Notes: generated from the letters alone by a model not told the origin. 64,000 nt of DNA from Negativibacillus massiliensis (GCF_900148495.1 NZ_FTRU01000008.1:1612001-1676000), one strand, 5' to 3'. Counted from the stretch's first letter, positions 9,268-18,189 are shown. Program-made: numbers and translations.

Positions 9268-10095
9268 TTATACCGGCATGCCTGTCACAATCTGGAAAAC
9301 GCGCAGCACCACACCAACACCCAGTGCAATACAGCAGGCAACCAGCACCGCATCAATCATGCGAATCGTTCCCGAAAGATAATCTCCATTTAGAAAGTCG
9401 CGGATTGAGTTGGTAAGAGGTACACCCGGAAGCAGTGGGATAATTGAACCGATAATGATTTTATCCATGTTTTCACCAAAGACATAACGGAACATTAAAA
9501 TACCGGTCAGCGTTACCAGCGCACTGCTGAGGATGTTGAGCATAATCTTGTTGGCACCTTTTTTGCTCAGATAAAGCACAAAGCACCACAACAAAATTCC
9601 CGATAAAAAAGAAGCCAAGCTGTCAATCAGACTGCCTCCCAGCAGATAACAGAAAGCACCGGAACCCAATCCAGAAACAAATATCTGCAGGAGATTATTG
9701 GTGAATGGGATTTTATCAATTTCCTCTATTTTCTTTCTTGCTTCTTCCATCGTATATTTTTTTGCCACGATTTCGCGGGAAAGATTGTTTACTGCCGCTA
9801 CACGTCCAAGATGAATGGAGGAAAGCGGAATATAGCGAATCTGGCTTGCAACAACCAGATCATCAGAATCTTTTTCTCCATTTCCCACCTGAAGCTGCTG
9901 GCAGATCTGCCGTCCATCCTCTTCTATCGAGGCAAAAATACCGTTTGCCAACACATAAACATGGAAACCTTCCACGCCGTACGCTTTTGCAATTCGCTGC
10001 ATCGTTTCCTGTACACGGAAGATCTCTCCTCCGTTTTTCAGCAGCACTTCACCGATTCGGGTTGTCAGTTCCAGCACCTTTCTGCTTTCGTTCAC
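9268..10095 (-). CDS. Threonine/serine exporter ThrE-type, large subunit (YjjP-like)
   Basis: A 275-residue protein with a soluble N-terminal domain (about residues 1-125, with ILEL-type start, RVQETMQRIAKAYG and VNNLSREI) followed by five or so membrane helices, including IIPLLPGVPLTNSIRDFLNGD, the family's Pro-Gly and Asp-rich motif. It starts with GTG at 10095, seven nt after AGGGGG. It is co-transcribed with the YjjB-like gene downstream. Confidence 0.85.
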   Translation of the reverse strand: MNESRKVLELTTRIGEVLLKNGGEIFRVQETMQRIAKAYGVEGFHVYVLANGIFASIEEDGRQICQQLQVGNGEKDSDDLVVASQIRYIPLSSIHLGRVAAVNNLSREIVAKKYTMEEARKKIEEIDKIPFTNNLLQIFVSGLGSGAFCYLLGGSLIDSLASFLSGILLWCFVLYLSKKGANKIMLNILSSALVTLTGILMFRYVFGENMDKIIIGSIIPLLPGVPLTNSIRDFLNGDYLSGTIRMIDAVLVACCIALGVGVVLRVFQIVTGMPV

Positions 10096-10192
10096 CCTCT
10101 CGCCCCCTGTTTTCGTGATAAATTTCTTTCAGTTTATCATATTTTCCCCGGTTTCACAATCTTTGTTTTTGAGAAAAAAATACCGGTTTTGA

Positions 10193-10221
10193 TTGAAATT
10201 ATCCCCAAATTACGTTACAAT
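10193..10221 (+). promoter_or_regulatory. Sigma-A promoter of the cation efflux gene
   Basis: -35 TTGAAA (10193-10198), 17-nt spacer, -10 TACAAT (10216-10221). The start codon of the CDF gene follows about 60 nt downstream. Confidence 0.65.
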
Positions 10222-10282
10222 AAATAAGTTTGAGGTTTTCTTTTTTTACATCAAAAAACTCTTTACAGGAAGGCATGATTTT

Positions 10283-11467
10283 ATGATTCAGTTTCTTATC
10301 GAACGCTTTGTTCCCAACTGGCAAAACACGCAAAACTCCACTGTCCGGGAGAGATACGGTATCCTCGCCGCTTCGGTGGGAATTTTATCCAACATTTTTC
10401 TTTTTATCATTAAAATCCTGACTGGTCTGATCTTTAACAGTATTGCCATCACCGCTGACGCTGTAAACAACCTCTCGGATGCCGGTTCTTCGGTCATCAC
10501 CCTGCTGGCTTTTAAGATTGCCGGCAAACCTGCTGACCCGGAACACCCATATGGTCATGCCCGCATGGAATACATTTCCGGTATGGCGGTTTCCTTTATC
10601 ATTATTCTGCTTGGATTGCAGCTGATTGGCAGCTCATTTGAAAAAATCCTGCATCCGGAAACTGTCACCGTTTCCTACCTGACTTATGCAGTCCTGATCA
10701 TCTCCATCCTTACCAAGCTCTGGCAGGGCATCTTTAACCGAACCGTCGGCAAACGCATCGACTCGGATGCTCTTCAGGCAACTGCGGCCGACAGCCTTAA
10801 CGACGTTTTTGCTACTTCCGCTGTCTTAATCAGCGCAATTGTTTATCACTTCACCTCCATTCCAATTGATGGATGGATGGGTATGGCTGTTGCTATCTTC
10901 ATCACTATTTCGGGCATCAAACTTGTCATCGAAACAGGTGATCCTCTGCTCGGTCAGGCTCCAGACCCTCAGCTCATTCGTGAAATCGGTCAGCGTATTA
11001 CCTCTTATGACGGCGTTATCGGAATGCATGACCTCCAGGTTCACAGCTATGGCCCTGGACGCACCTTTGCATCGGTTCACGCAGAAGTTCCTGCCAATGT
11101 TGACATTCTGGTCAGCCATGATATCATTGATAATATCGAACGTGAGGTCGGTGCAGAAATGGGAATCAATCTTGTCATCCACATGGACCCTGTCGTTACC
11201 GACAATGAAAAAATCAATCGACTGAAAGCTGAGATTGATCAGATTGTCAAAAGCATTGACACCGATCTGAGCATGCATGATTTTCGTGCCGTGTTCGGCC
11301 CTACCCACACTAACCTGGTGTTTGACGTTGTCGTTCCGCCGGCATTCGAGCTGACCGACAGCCAGATTATCCAGAACATTTCGGAAAAAGCAAAAAAACT
11401 CGGAAACTATTTCTGTGTTATCACCATCGACCACAACTACGCTTACATTCCTAGCTCTGAACGCTAG
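10283..11467 (+). CDS. Cation diffusion facilitator (CDF) metal efflux protein
   Basis: A 394-residue CDF transporter that exports divalent metals against proton flow. The helix-2 metal site reads TADAVNNLSDAGSS and helix 5 reads TAADSLNDVFATS, giving the paired Asp residues. PEHPYGHARMEY follows helix 2. A cytoplasmic domain starts near residue 220 and carries several His residues (LVIHMDPV). The ATG at 10283 is chosen because AGGAAGG (10267-10273) lies 9 nt before it; the frame stays open upstream. Metal preference cannot be read safely; the long C-terminal domain resembles clostridial Zn/Mn-type members. Confidence 0.9.
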   Translation: MIQFLIERFVPNWQNTQNSTVRERYGILAASVGILSNIFLFIIKILTGLIFNSIAITADAVNNLSDAGSSVITLLAFKIAGKPADPEHPYGHARMEYISGMAVSFIIILLGLQLIGSSFEKILHPETVTVSYLTYAVLIISILTKLWQGIFNRTVGKRIDSDALQATAADSLNDVFATSAVLISAIVYHFTSIPIDGWMGMAVAIFITISGIKLVIETGDPLLGQAPDPQLIREIGQRITSYDGVIGMHDLQVHSYGPGRTFASVHAEVPANVDILVSHDIIDNIEREVGAEMGINLVIHMDPVVTDNEKINRLKAEIDQIVKSIDTDLSMHDFRAVFGPTHTNLVFDVVVPPAFELTDSQIIQNISEKAKKLGNYFCVITIDHNYAYIPSSER

Positions 11468-11508
11468 AGTTAAAAAGTAAAACAAATTACATACAGGAGG
11501 ATTTTTCC

Positions 11509-12195
11509 ATGATTCGTGTTGCCATTGACGGACCTTCCGGTGCCGGAAAAAGCACCGTAGCCAAAAGAATTGCAAAAGATCTTTCGATTATCTATGTAGA
11601 CACCGGTGCTATGTACCGCTGTATTGGTCTTTATGCCCTGCGCCAGGGGCTGGACACCAAAGATAGCCAGCAGGTTTCCTCCTGTCTGGAACAGATCCAT
11701 CTGGAAACCAGCTATGATGTACAAAATGGTCAGCGCATCTTCTTAAACGGAGAGGATGTCTCCGAAGCAATCCGTACACCAGACGCTTCGATGGCAGCAT
11801 CCAATGTATCCGCCATCCCGCAGGTCCGCGCATTTCTGCTCGATCTTCAGCGGGATATGGCAAAGAAACAAAGCCTTGTCATGGATGGCAGAGATATCGG
11901 CACAGTGGTTATCCCGGACGCTGAGCTCAAAATCTTCCTGACCGCTTCTCCGGAATCCCGCGCAAGACGCCGCTATCTGGAATATGTTCAGAAGGGACAG
12001 CAGCCAGTATACGACGATATTCTGCGCGATGTTATTCTGCGCGATCATCAGGATTCCACCCGTGCGGCAGCTCCTCTGTGTCAGGCTCCGGATGCTGTCA
12101 AGCTGGATACCACAGAAATTAACTTTGAGGATACCGTTTCGATCATCAAGGAAATGATCCTCAAAAAAGCCGCAGAGCTTTCACTTTCCATCTAA
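11509..12195 (+). CDS. cmk: Cytidylate kinase
   Basis: A 228-residue cytoplasmic enzyme that phosphorylates CMP and dCMP with ATP. The P-loop GPSGAGKSTVAKRIA is at residues 7-21, VDTGAMYR follows, then VMDGRDIGTVVIPDA in the CMP-binding region and SPESRARRRYLE in the lid. Length is normal. A clear AGGAGG stands upstream of the ATG. It leads a run with plsC and ispH-rpsA, an order common in Clostridia. Confidence 0.97.
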   Translation: MIRVAIDGPSGAGKSTVAKRIAKDLSIIYVDTGAMYRCIGLYALRQGLDTKDSQQVSSCLEQIHLETSYDVQNGQRIFLNGEDVSEAIRTPDASMAASNVSAIPQVRAFLLDLQRDMAKKQSLVMDGRDIGTVVIPDAELKIFLTASPESRARRRYLEYVQKGQQPVYDDILRDVILRDHQDSTRAAAPLCQAPDAVKLDTTEINFEDTVSIIKEMILKKAAELSLSI

Positions 12196-12220
12196 ATTTA
12201 ATTTGAAAGGAAGAACCGTA

Positions 12221-12850
12221 TTGTTTTACCAAATTGCGATTCGTGCCGTAGGACTCCTGTGGCATTTCTGGTTCCATCTGGAGCTTCATGGCCGCGAAAA
12301 TGAACCAAAAGAGGGTGGATATATCCTTGCCAGCAACCATTGTTCCGCAATCGATCCAATGATCGTCTGCCAGGGTATCCGACATTCTGAGATTCACTTC
12401 ATGGCAAAAGCGGAATTATTTGATATTCCTGTACTCAAGCATGTTATCCGTTGGCTCAATGCTTTCCCTGTTTCCCGTGGAAGCGGAGATTTAACCCCGA
12501 TCAACACCTCTATTCAGGTAATTCAGGACAAAGAAATCCTCGGTATCTTCCCGGAAGGTACGCGTTCCAAAGACGGAAACCTGCTCCGCTTTAAATCCGG
12601 TCTTGCCCTGATTGCACAGCAAACCGGTGCTCCTGTTCTTCCGGTCACTATCACCTACTGTGATCCCAAGAAAAAATTCCGTTCCCGTGTCGTGGTAAAT
12701 TACGGAAAACTGATGACCTGCGAGGAACTGGGCATCCATCCATCCGAAAACAATGGCGCTGCGGCAGACCTTTCCCATGCAAGAGAATTAAAGGAAGCTA
12801 CCCGCAAAATTCATTCTGTGATGGAAGAACTGAAACAGCAAAACCTGTAA
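12221..12850 (+). CDS. plsC: 1-acyl-sn-glycerol-3-phosphate acyltransferase
   Basis: A 209-residue membrane-associated acyltransferase that makes phosphatidic acid from lysophosphatidic acid. The catalytic NHCSAID (His-x4-Asp) lies near residue 37 and FPEGTRSKDG near 110 binds the glycerol phosphate. TTG at 12221 is preferred as start because AGGAAG (12208-12213) is 7 nt upstream; an in-frame TTG at 12203 would add six residues but lacks a site. It sits 25 nt after cmk. Confidence 0.92.
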   Translation: MFYQIAIRAVGLLWHFWFHLELHGRENEPKEGGYILASNHCSAIDPMIVCQGIRHSEIHFMAKAELFDIPVLKHVIRWLNAFPVSRGSGDLTPINTSIQVIQDKEILGIFPEGTRSKDGNLLRFKSGLALIAQQTGAPVLPVTITYCDPKKKFRSRVVVNYGKLMTCEELGIHPSENNGAAADLSHARELKEATRKIHSVMEELKQQNL

Positions 12851-12883
12851 ATCATATAAAGCACACAAGAAAGGAACTATTTT

Positions 12884-14914
12884 ATGCCGCTTACCGTTGC
12901 CAAAACTGCCGGCTTCTGCTTTGGAGTGCGCCGCGCAGTCGATACTGTCTATGAGCAGCTGGAACGCATTCCTTCCACCTCTTCACCAAAACTGTTTACC
13001 TTGGGAGAGATTATCCATAACGCGCAGGTTGTCGAAGAACTGGATTCTCTGGGGGCAGTTGCTGTCGATTCTCTGGAAAAACTTCTGGAACTGGAAGAGC
13101 AACTTTCTCAGCAGAACCGTCCCTATATTCCGGTCATCATCCGTTCACATGGTGTGCCTAAAAAGGTATATGAAGCGCTGGATAGCCGATCTATTCCCTA
13201 TATCGATGCTACCTGTCCCAATGTAAAACGAATCCAGAAAATTGTGGAAGAGCAGCCGGAAGGAACCTTGGTCCTGATCGCCGGTGATGCTGTCCATCCT
13301 GAAATTCAGGGAATCATCGGTCATTGCAATGTAACTTGCGTTACATTTACATCTGCAAAAGAGCTTGCTGAATTCACCGAAAATCATGCAAATCTGTCCA
13401 AAATGAACAGCGTAATGGTCGCTCAAACCACTTTTAACACGTCGGAGTGGCAAAAATGCGTAGAAACTGCGAAAAACCTGTATACAAATCTAAAAATATT
13501 TGATACAATATGTAAGGCTACACTGATGCGACAAACAGAAGCTGCACAATTGGCAGAAGTTTCGGATATCATGATTGTAATCGGCGGCAGGCATAGCTCC
13601 AACACCCAAAAATTGTCGGATATTTGCAGTCGGTTTACAAAGACCATTTGGGTCGAGACAGCACGGGAACTTTTGAGCGGTCAAGCAGATGTTGTCTGCC
13701 AGATTGATGCAGGCAGTCGAGTCGGTGTTACTGCCGGTGCTTCAACACCGGTTCGTATAATTAAGGAGGTACAAAAAACCATGAGTGAGATTTTAAAAGA
13801 AGAGGAAATGTCCTTTGAAGAGATGCTGAATCAGTCCTTCAAGAGTACATATACAGGGGAGAAGGTGAAAGGTATCGTTACCGGTATTGCTCCAAACGAG
13901 ATCACCGTTGACATCGGTACCAAACACACAGGTTATGTTCCACTTTCCGAGCTGACAAACGATCCAAGCCTTTCCACCGAAGACATCGTGAAAAAAGGCG
14001 ATGAAATCGAACTGGTTGTTCTGCGCGTAAACGACGTTGAAGGTACAGTTATGCTGTCCAAAAAACGTCTGGATGCTCAGGCTGGCTTTGAAAAGGTTAT
14101 GGCTGCTGCTGGCACCGGCGAAGTTCTCTCCGGTACTGTTACTGACGTTGTAAAAGGCGGCATCCTGGCTGTTACTGAAGGCGTTAAAGTATTCATCCCA
14201 GCTTCCCTGTCTGGTGTTTCCAAGAACGAACCACTCGAACAGTTGCTCAAACAGAAAGTTGATTTCGTAATCCGCGAAGTAAACGAAAAACGTCACAGAG
14301 CTGTTGGCTCCATCAAAGACGTTCTCAAAGAGCAGAAGAAAGTTCTGGAAGACAAATTCTGGAGCGAAGTTGAAGTTGGCAAACGTTATCAGGGTGTTGT
14401 TAAATCCATCACCAGCTACGGCGCATTCGTTGATCTGGGCGGCGTAGACGGCATGGTTCACATCTCTGAACTGTCCTGGCTGAGAATCAAACATCCTTCC
14501 GATGTTGTTAAAGTTGGCGACGTTCTGGATGTATACGTAAAAGACATCGACGTTGAAAACAAAAAGATCTCCCTGGGCTACAAGAAAACCGAGGACAATC
14601 CTTGGGAAGTTCTCAAGAGAGATTACGAAGTTGGCAGCGTAGTTACCGCTAAAGTTGTTTCCATGACTGCTTTCGGTGCATTCGCTCAGATCATCCCAGG
14701 CGTTGACGGTCTGATCCACATTTCTCAGATCTCCAACGAGAGAATCAACAAACCTCAGGACGTTCTGACCATCGGTCAGGAAGTTCAGGTTCAGATCACT
14801 GACATTGACTTCGAAAAGAAACGTGTCAGCCTGTCCATGAAAGCTCTGCTGGAAGACAACGCTCAGGAAGAAGCTGTAGAGGCTTCCGAAGAAACCACTG
14901 AAGTAAACGAATAA
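12884..14914 (+). CDS. ispH: Fusion of HMBPP reductase (IspH/LytB) and ribosomal protein S1
   Basis: A 676-residue fusion. Residues 1-290 are IspH, the [4Fe-4S] enzyme of the last step of the MEP isoprenoid pathway: cluster cysteines appear in TAGFCFGVRRAV (Cys13), DATCPNVKR and DTICKATLMRQ, with the substrate SSNTQKL motif. From about 326 on there are four S1 RNA-binding domains (starts near 326, 412, 498 and 583; for example TSYGAFVDLGGVDGMVHIS) and an acidic tail. The joint type is known from Clostridia. An ATG at 13781 preceded by AAGGAGG inside the joint could also give free S1 (inference). A terminator follows directly. Confidence 0.96.
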   Translation: MPLTVAKTAGFCFGVRRAVDTVYEQLERIPSTSSPKLFTLGEIIHNAQVVEELDSLGAVAVDSLEKLLELEEQLSQQNRPYIPVIIRSHGVPKKVYEALDSRSIPYIDATCPNVKRIQKIVEEQPEGTLVLIAGDAVHPEIQGIIGHCNVTCVTFTSAKELAEFTENHANLSKMNSVMVAQTTFNTSEWQKCVETAKNLYTNLKIFDTICKATLMRQTEAAQLAEVSDIMIVIGGRHSSNTQKLSDICSRFTKTIWVETARELLSGQADVVCQIDAGSRVGVTAGASTPVRIIKEVQKTMSEILKEEEMSFEEMLNQSFKSTYTGEKVKGIVTGIAPNEITVDIGTKHTGYVPLSELTNDPSLSTEDIVKKGDEIELVVLRVNDVEGTVMLSKKRLDAQAGFEKVMAAAGTGEVLSGTVTDVVKGGILAVTEGVKVFIPASLSGVSKNEPLEQLLKQKVDFVIREVNEKRHRAVGSIKDVLKEQKKVLEDKFWSEVEVGKRYQGVVKSITSYGAFVDLGGVDGMVHISELSWLRIKHPSDVVKVGDVLDVYVKDIDVENKKISLGYKKTEDNPWEVLKRDYEVGSVVTAKVVSMTAFGAFAQIIPGVDGLIHISQISNERINKPQDVLTIGQEVQVQITDIDFEKKRVSLSMKALLEDNAQEEAVEASEETTEVNE

Positions 14915-14927
14915 TTCCCGTGCAGAT

Positions 14928-14962
14928 AAAAAATGCCTCCTGAAAACAGGAGGCATTTTTCT
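14928..14962 (+). terminator. Intrinsic terminator of the cmk-plsC-ispH operon
   Basis: Arms ATGCCTCCTG and CAGGAGGCAT around AAAA, then a T-run. It begins 14 nt after the stop codon. Confidence 0.9.
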
Positions 14963-15007
14963 TTTCAGGCAATTTATCTTCCCATATCAAAGCAAACTAT
15001 TATGTAC

Positions 15008-15043
15008 AAAAAGAGCGTGTGGAAAATTCCACACGCTCTTTTT
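15008..15043 (-). terminator. Intrinsic terminator of the hydrolase-peptidase pair
   Basis: Arms AAAAAGAGCGTGTGG and CCACACGCTCTTTTT with a 6-nt loop. The symmetric A/T tracts let it work in both directions. Confidence 0.85.
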
Positions 15044-15051
15044 GTATTTTC

Positions 15052-15567
15052 TTATTTTTTCACCGGTTGGCTGAGCAGACTTTCCAAAGAAAAAATCTGC
15101 GCATATCTTCCCTGCCAGATTCTCTTTTCGAAAAACTCCTCTGTCTGCTGCGCAGTGAGATATTCATTATCAACTGTAGCACAGCATCCCTGCGGTACCA
15201 GTACCTGATATCCCCGCTCAAAAGCAGATTTGATCGTTGCATCAATGCAGAACTCGGTCATCATTCCTGCCACAATCAGCTGGGTAATTCCCTGTTCACT
15301 GCACCAGCTTTCCAGATCTGTTTCCAGAAAAGCACTTGGATAGGATTTGTCTATTACAATTTCTGATTCTTTCGGTTTGATACGGGAATCAATCTCCGAA
15401 ATGCGATCTTCTCCATCATCGTGGCGGACATAAACCAGCGGCACCATCTGCTGACGACACCATGTGATCAATCTGGACAATTTTTCGGTCAGCTCTTCCC
15501 CGCCATCCGGCAAAGCAGCAACTACCGACTGCTGTACGTCCACGATTAAACACGCTGTTTTTTCCAT
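15052..15567 (-). CDS. Isochorismatase-fold cysteine hydrolase
   Basis: A 171-residue member of the isochorismatase/nicotinamidase superfamily. The catalytic triad is visible as Asp10 (CLIVDVQ), Lys74 (VIDKSYPSAF) and Cys107 (MTEFCIDAT). A bulky hydrophobic segment typical of this fold surrounds it. Family members hydrolyse amide or vinyl-ether substrates; the real substrate is not known. It lies 24 nt downstream of the Xaa-Pro aminopeptidase gene and probably shares its transcript. Confidence 0.88.
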   Translation of the reverse strand: MEKTACLIVDVQQSVVAALPDGGEELTEKLSRLITWCRQQMVPLVYVRHDDGEDRISEIDSRIKPKESEIVIDKSYPSAFLETDLESWCSEQGITQLIVAGMMTEFCIDATIKSAFERGYQVLVPQGCCATVDNEYLTAQQTEEFFEKRIWQGRYAQIFSLESLLSQPVKK

Positions 15568-15591
15568 TTTATCGTTCCTCCCAAAATTGAC

Positions 15592-16845
15592 TTATTTTTT
15601 CATCAGAGCTTCGATATCCTCTACTGTCTTGAGGATATTGGAAGAAAGATTGATTGCCTTTTCCTCGGTGATAATGATATCATCTTCAATGCGGACTCCA
15701 ATTCCTTCTTCCTCGATATACAGTCCCGGCTCTACTGTGATAACCATGCCTGGACGAAGGGTCTTGAGGCTTGGTGTAGTAACATCGTGGCAATCCAATC
15801 CCAGGCTGTGGCTGACGCTGTGATAATAATAATCACGAACTGTCTTTCCATCTTTGAGTAAACCAATCTTAGGAAGCTCTTCCTCGTAGTATTTGATGAC
15901 CATATTGTTTAAATCCAGATAGGTCATACCCGGACGAGCATTGTCAATTACCAGCTGCTGTGCACCCAGAACGATGTTGTATACTTCTTTCTGACGCTCG
16001 GTAAATTTGCCGTTAACCGGGAATGTTCTGGAAATATCGGCACAGTAATGTTCGTTTGCGCTTCCAAGGTCGATCAGAACCAATTCGCCGTCCTGAACAT
16101 CCTGATTATTGGTATTGTAATGCAAGGTTGTTGCACGCTTTCCACCTGCAACAATGCTTGGGAAGGCATGTTCTCTTACACCATGTTTGCTCAACTCAAA
16201 GTCGAATGCACCTTCCAGAGCGCATTCATTGACGCCTGGATAAGCATACTTCATCATAGCCTCAATTGCCTGACGGGTGGTTTCCTGAGCTACTCTCATT
16301 TTTTCGATCTCTGCATCGGACTTGATAGCGCGCATCTTTGCAATCTCTCCAAAGATTTCTTCGATTGCAGCAGCAGGATAATCTTTCTGTACTTTATGTG
16401 CAAATTCATGTGCTGGTGTTGGAGCCTGTGTAGAAGTATATTTCCACAGATCAAGATAGAAGGTCATTTTACCTTCTCCACGGGTTCTTTCTACAAAGGA
16501 ATTGACTGCACTATCAAAATCTTCCAGATAGCGAATATCTTTAATTCCGCTGATTTCAGTAGCTTCATGCGCTCTCATTCTTGCACCGACCCATTTTGCT
16601 TTTACTTCATCAAACGGCTCAATGTAGAGCATCTCAGCACAGTTGCCAGCCATATCTTTTGTCATCACAAGAATCATGTTTTCTCGTTCAATTCCAGTTA
16701 AATAGTAAAAATTGCGGTCTACCGAGAAAGAATAACTTTCATCTGCAGAACGCATCGGTGCTCTGCCGGAAAAAATCAGTACCATACAAGGTCCACTTTT
16801 GTCTTCCAACAGTTTTTGACGTCTTTGTTCGTAATTCATATTCAT
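15592..16845 (-). CDS. pepP: Xaa-Pro aminopeptidase (M24B)
   Basis: A 417-residue metallopeptidase that removes an N-terminal residue before proline. The N-terminal domain ends near 165; the pita-bread catalytic domain carries the five metal ligands in LIDLGSANEHYCADISRTF (two Asp), SVSHSLGLDCHD (His), ITVEPGLYIEEEG (Glu) and VRIEDDIIIT (Glu). No signal peptide, so cytoplasmic. A promoter lies about 95 nt upstream. Confidence 0.93.
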   Translation of the reverse strand: MNMNYEQRRQKLLEDKSGPCMVLIFSGRAPMRSADESYSFSVDRNFYYLTGIERENMILVMTKDMAGNCAEMLYIEPFDEVKAKWVGARMRAHEATEISGIKDIRYLEDFDSAVNSFVERTRGEGKMTFYLDLWKYTSTQAPTPAHEFAHKVQKDYPAAAIEEIFGEIAKMRAIKSDAEIEKMRVAQETTRQAIEAMMKYAYPGVNECALEGAFDFELSKHGVREHAFPSIVAGGKRATTLHYNTNNQDVQDGELVLIDLGSANEHYCADISRTFPVNGKFTERQKEVYNIVLGAQQLVIDNARPGMTYLDLNNMVIKYYEEELPKIGLLKDGKTVRDYYYHSVSHSLGLDCHDVTTPSLKTLRPGMVITVEPGLYIEEEGIGVRIEDDIIITEEKAINLSSNILKTVEDIEALMKK

Positions 16846-16946
16846 TGTATTTTCCCCCTATGTAAATAAAATTCTATGCTTTCAATCTGATTATACATCA
16901 TTATCATCTGTATTATCTTGGATTCCATACATGGTTTCCGCACTTA

Positions 16947-16975
16947 ATTATAGCAAAAAGCAACCTCTATTACAA
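16947..16975 (-). promoter_or_regulatory. Sigma-A promoter of the pepP gene
   Basis: On the minus strand: -35 TTGTAA (16970-16975), 17-nt spacer, -10 TATAAT (16947-16952). Between here and the repeats at 17130 nothing else was recognised. Confidence 0.65.
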
Positions 16976-17132
16976 TCAAAGAGGGAAATTTTACCTTTTA
17001 TTTAAACAATTTGTACGAAAAATCGCTTCTATTTCTTCTTATATGCTTGCCTGTCCTTTTTATACAAAACTATATCTGTACAACATGAAGGCGATATGAT
17101 ATCTGGTTTAATCTATATATAAATCCTCAGAT

Positions 17133-17487
17133 AAAAAAGAAACGCACCTGTTCTTTGGCAGGTGCGTGATCATACGTTTATATTCAGTTACATGCAAAGC
17201 TATTTCCTTCTTAAAATCTATTCACGAACAAAAAAGAAATATATCCTACTCTTTGGCAGATGTATGATACTGCATCCAGGCTCAGCCCAATAGGTAAACT
17301 TTTTTATTCTTAAGACCTATTCGCGGATAAAAAAACAAACACATCTACTCTTTAGCAGGTGCGCGATACTGCATCCAGGCTCAGCCTATAGGTAAACTTT
17401 TTTATTCTTAAAACCTTATTCGCGGGCAAAAAAGAAACGCATCTACTCTTTAGCAGGTGCGCGATACTGCATCCAGACTCAGCCTGG
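17133..17487 (-). repeat. Tandem repeat, about 98-99 bp period, each unit with a terminator-like hairpin
   Basis: Four diverged units begin at about 17133, 17230, 17329 and 17428 (steps 97, 99, 99). Each holds a hairpin such as GCACCTG-loop-CAGGTGC followed on the minus strand by TTTCTTTTTT, then a shared tail (GATACTGCATCCAGGCTCAG and AGGTAAACTTTTTTATTCTTA). Units C and D are nearly identical; B and A are increasingly diverged. They lie just downstream of the last tRNA-Gly and would act as successive terminators of the tRNA array. No gene is seen in this stretch. Confidence 0.85.
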
Positions 17488-17563
17488 TGGAGCGGGTTAC
17501 GAGACTTGAACTCGCCACATCCACCTTGGGAAGATGGCGCTCTACCGGATGAGCTAAACCCAC
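17488..17563 (-). tRNA. tRNA-Gly(CCC)
   Basis: Full cloverleaf with 7-bp acceptor stem, anticodon loop TTCCCAA and encoded CCA. It differs from the two neighbouring tRNA-Gly(GCC) copies at about eight positions, including the first anticodon base, so it looks like a diverged duplicate. T-loop TTCAAGT is still canonical. Confidence 0.93.
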
Positions 17564-17589
17564 AAAAATTCGACAAAGTCCAATATGTT

Positions 17590-17622
17590 AAAAAAGACCA
17601 ACCCTCTTGGGCTGATCCTTTT
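17590..17622 (-). terminator. Intrinsic terminator after the second tRNA-Gly
   Basis: On the minus strand GGATCAGCCC-AAGA-GGGTTGGTCT with a T-run. It separates the second and third tRNA-Gly genes, which may therefore be read through only partly. Confidence 0.75.
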
Positions 17623-17698
17623 TGGAGCGGGTTACGAGGCTCGAACTCGCTACCTCCACCTTGGCAAGGTGGCGCTCTACCAGATGAGCTAAACCCGC
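17623..17698 (-). tRNA. tRNA-Gly(GCC), second copy
   Basis: Cloverleaf with anticodon loop TTGCCAA between CCACC and GGTGG, T-loop TTCGAGC and encoded CCA. Identical in sequence to the copy at 17778-17853. Confidence 0.97.
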
Positions 17699-17744
17699 AG
17701 ATATTTTTTTATTATCCTGACCGCTGTTACAGGGCAAATGATTG

Positions 17745-17777
17745 AAAAAATCCACCCAAAAAAGTTTGGATGGATTT
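17745..17777 (-). terminator. Intrinsic terminator after the first tRNA-Gly
   Basis: On the minus strand AAAATCCATCCAAA pairs with TTTGGGTGGATTTTTT. It directly abuts the CCA end of the first tRNA-Gly copy. Confidence 0.75.
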
Positions 17778-17853
17778 TGGAGCGGGTTACGAGGCTCGAA
17801 CTCGCTACCTCCACCTTGGCAAGGTGGCGCTCTACCAGATGAGCTAAACCCGC
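17778..17853 (-). tRNA. tRNA-Gly(GCC), first copy
   Basis: Cloverleaf with anticodon loop TTGCCAA and encoded CCA; three nucleotides separate it from the tRNA-Phe gene. Confidence 0.97.
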
Positions 17854-17856
17854 AAA

Positions 17857-17932
<76 letters not shown>

Positions 17933-17973
17933 ATTTGTTTTGCCCAGCAGGAAAGCGATGGACAATAAAAAAG

Positions 17974-18050
17974 TGGCGACCTGGATGGGGTTCGAACCCA
18001 CGACCTCTAGCGTGACAGGCTAGCGTTCTAACCAACTGAACTACCAGGCC
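17974..18050 (-). tRNA. tRNA-Asp(GTC)
   Basis: Acceptor GGCCTGG/CCAGGTC, anticodon stem-loop CTAGC-CTGTCAC-GCTAG, T-loop TTCGAAC, discriminator G and encoded CCA. Confidence 0.97.
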
Positions 18051-18053
18051 ATA

Positions 18054-18129
18054 TGGTGGGAACTACAGGGCTCGAACCTGTGACCCTCTGCTTGTAAGGC
18101 AGATGCTCTCCCAGCTGAGCTAAGCTCCC
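18054..18129 (-). tRNA. tRNA-Val(TAC)
   Basis: Acceptor GGGAGCT/AGTTCCC, anticodon stem-loop TCTGC-CTTACAA-GCAGA, T-loop TTCGAGC, encoded ACCA. It is the first gene of the tRNA array. Confidence 0.97.
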
Positions 18130-18189
18130 ACATTTTTTGTTATCGGCTTCGGCGTTTTGTTTGTCGCCGTTGCCGTGACAACGTAGATT

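Noticed and set aside
17133..17487. CRISPR or insertion sequence behind the tRNA array
   Set aside because: The units are about 98 bp, diverged along their whole length and without unique spacers or transposase.
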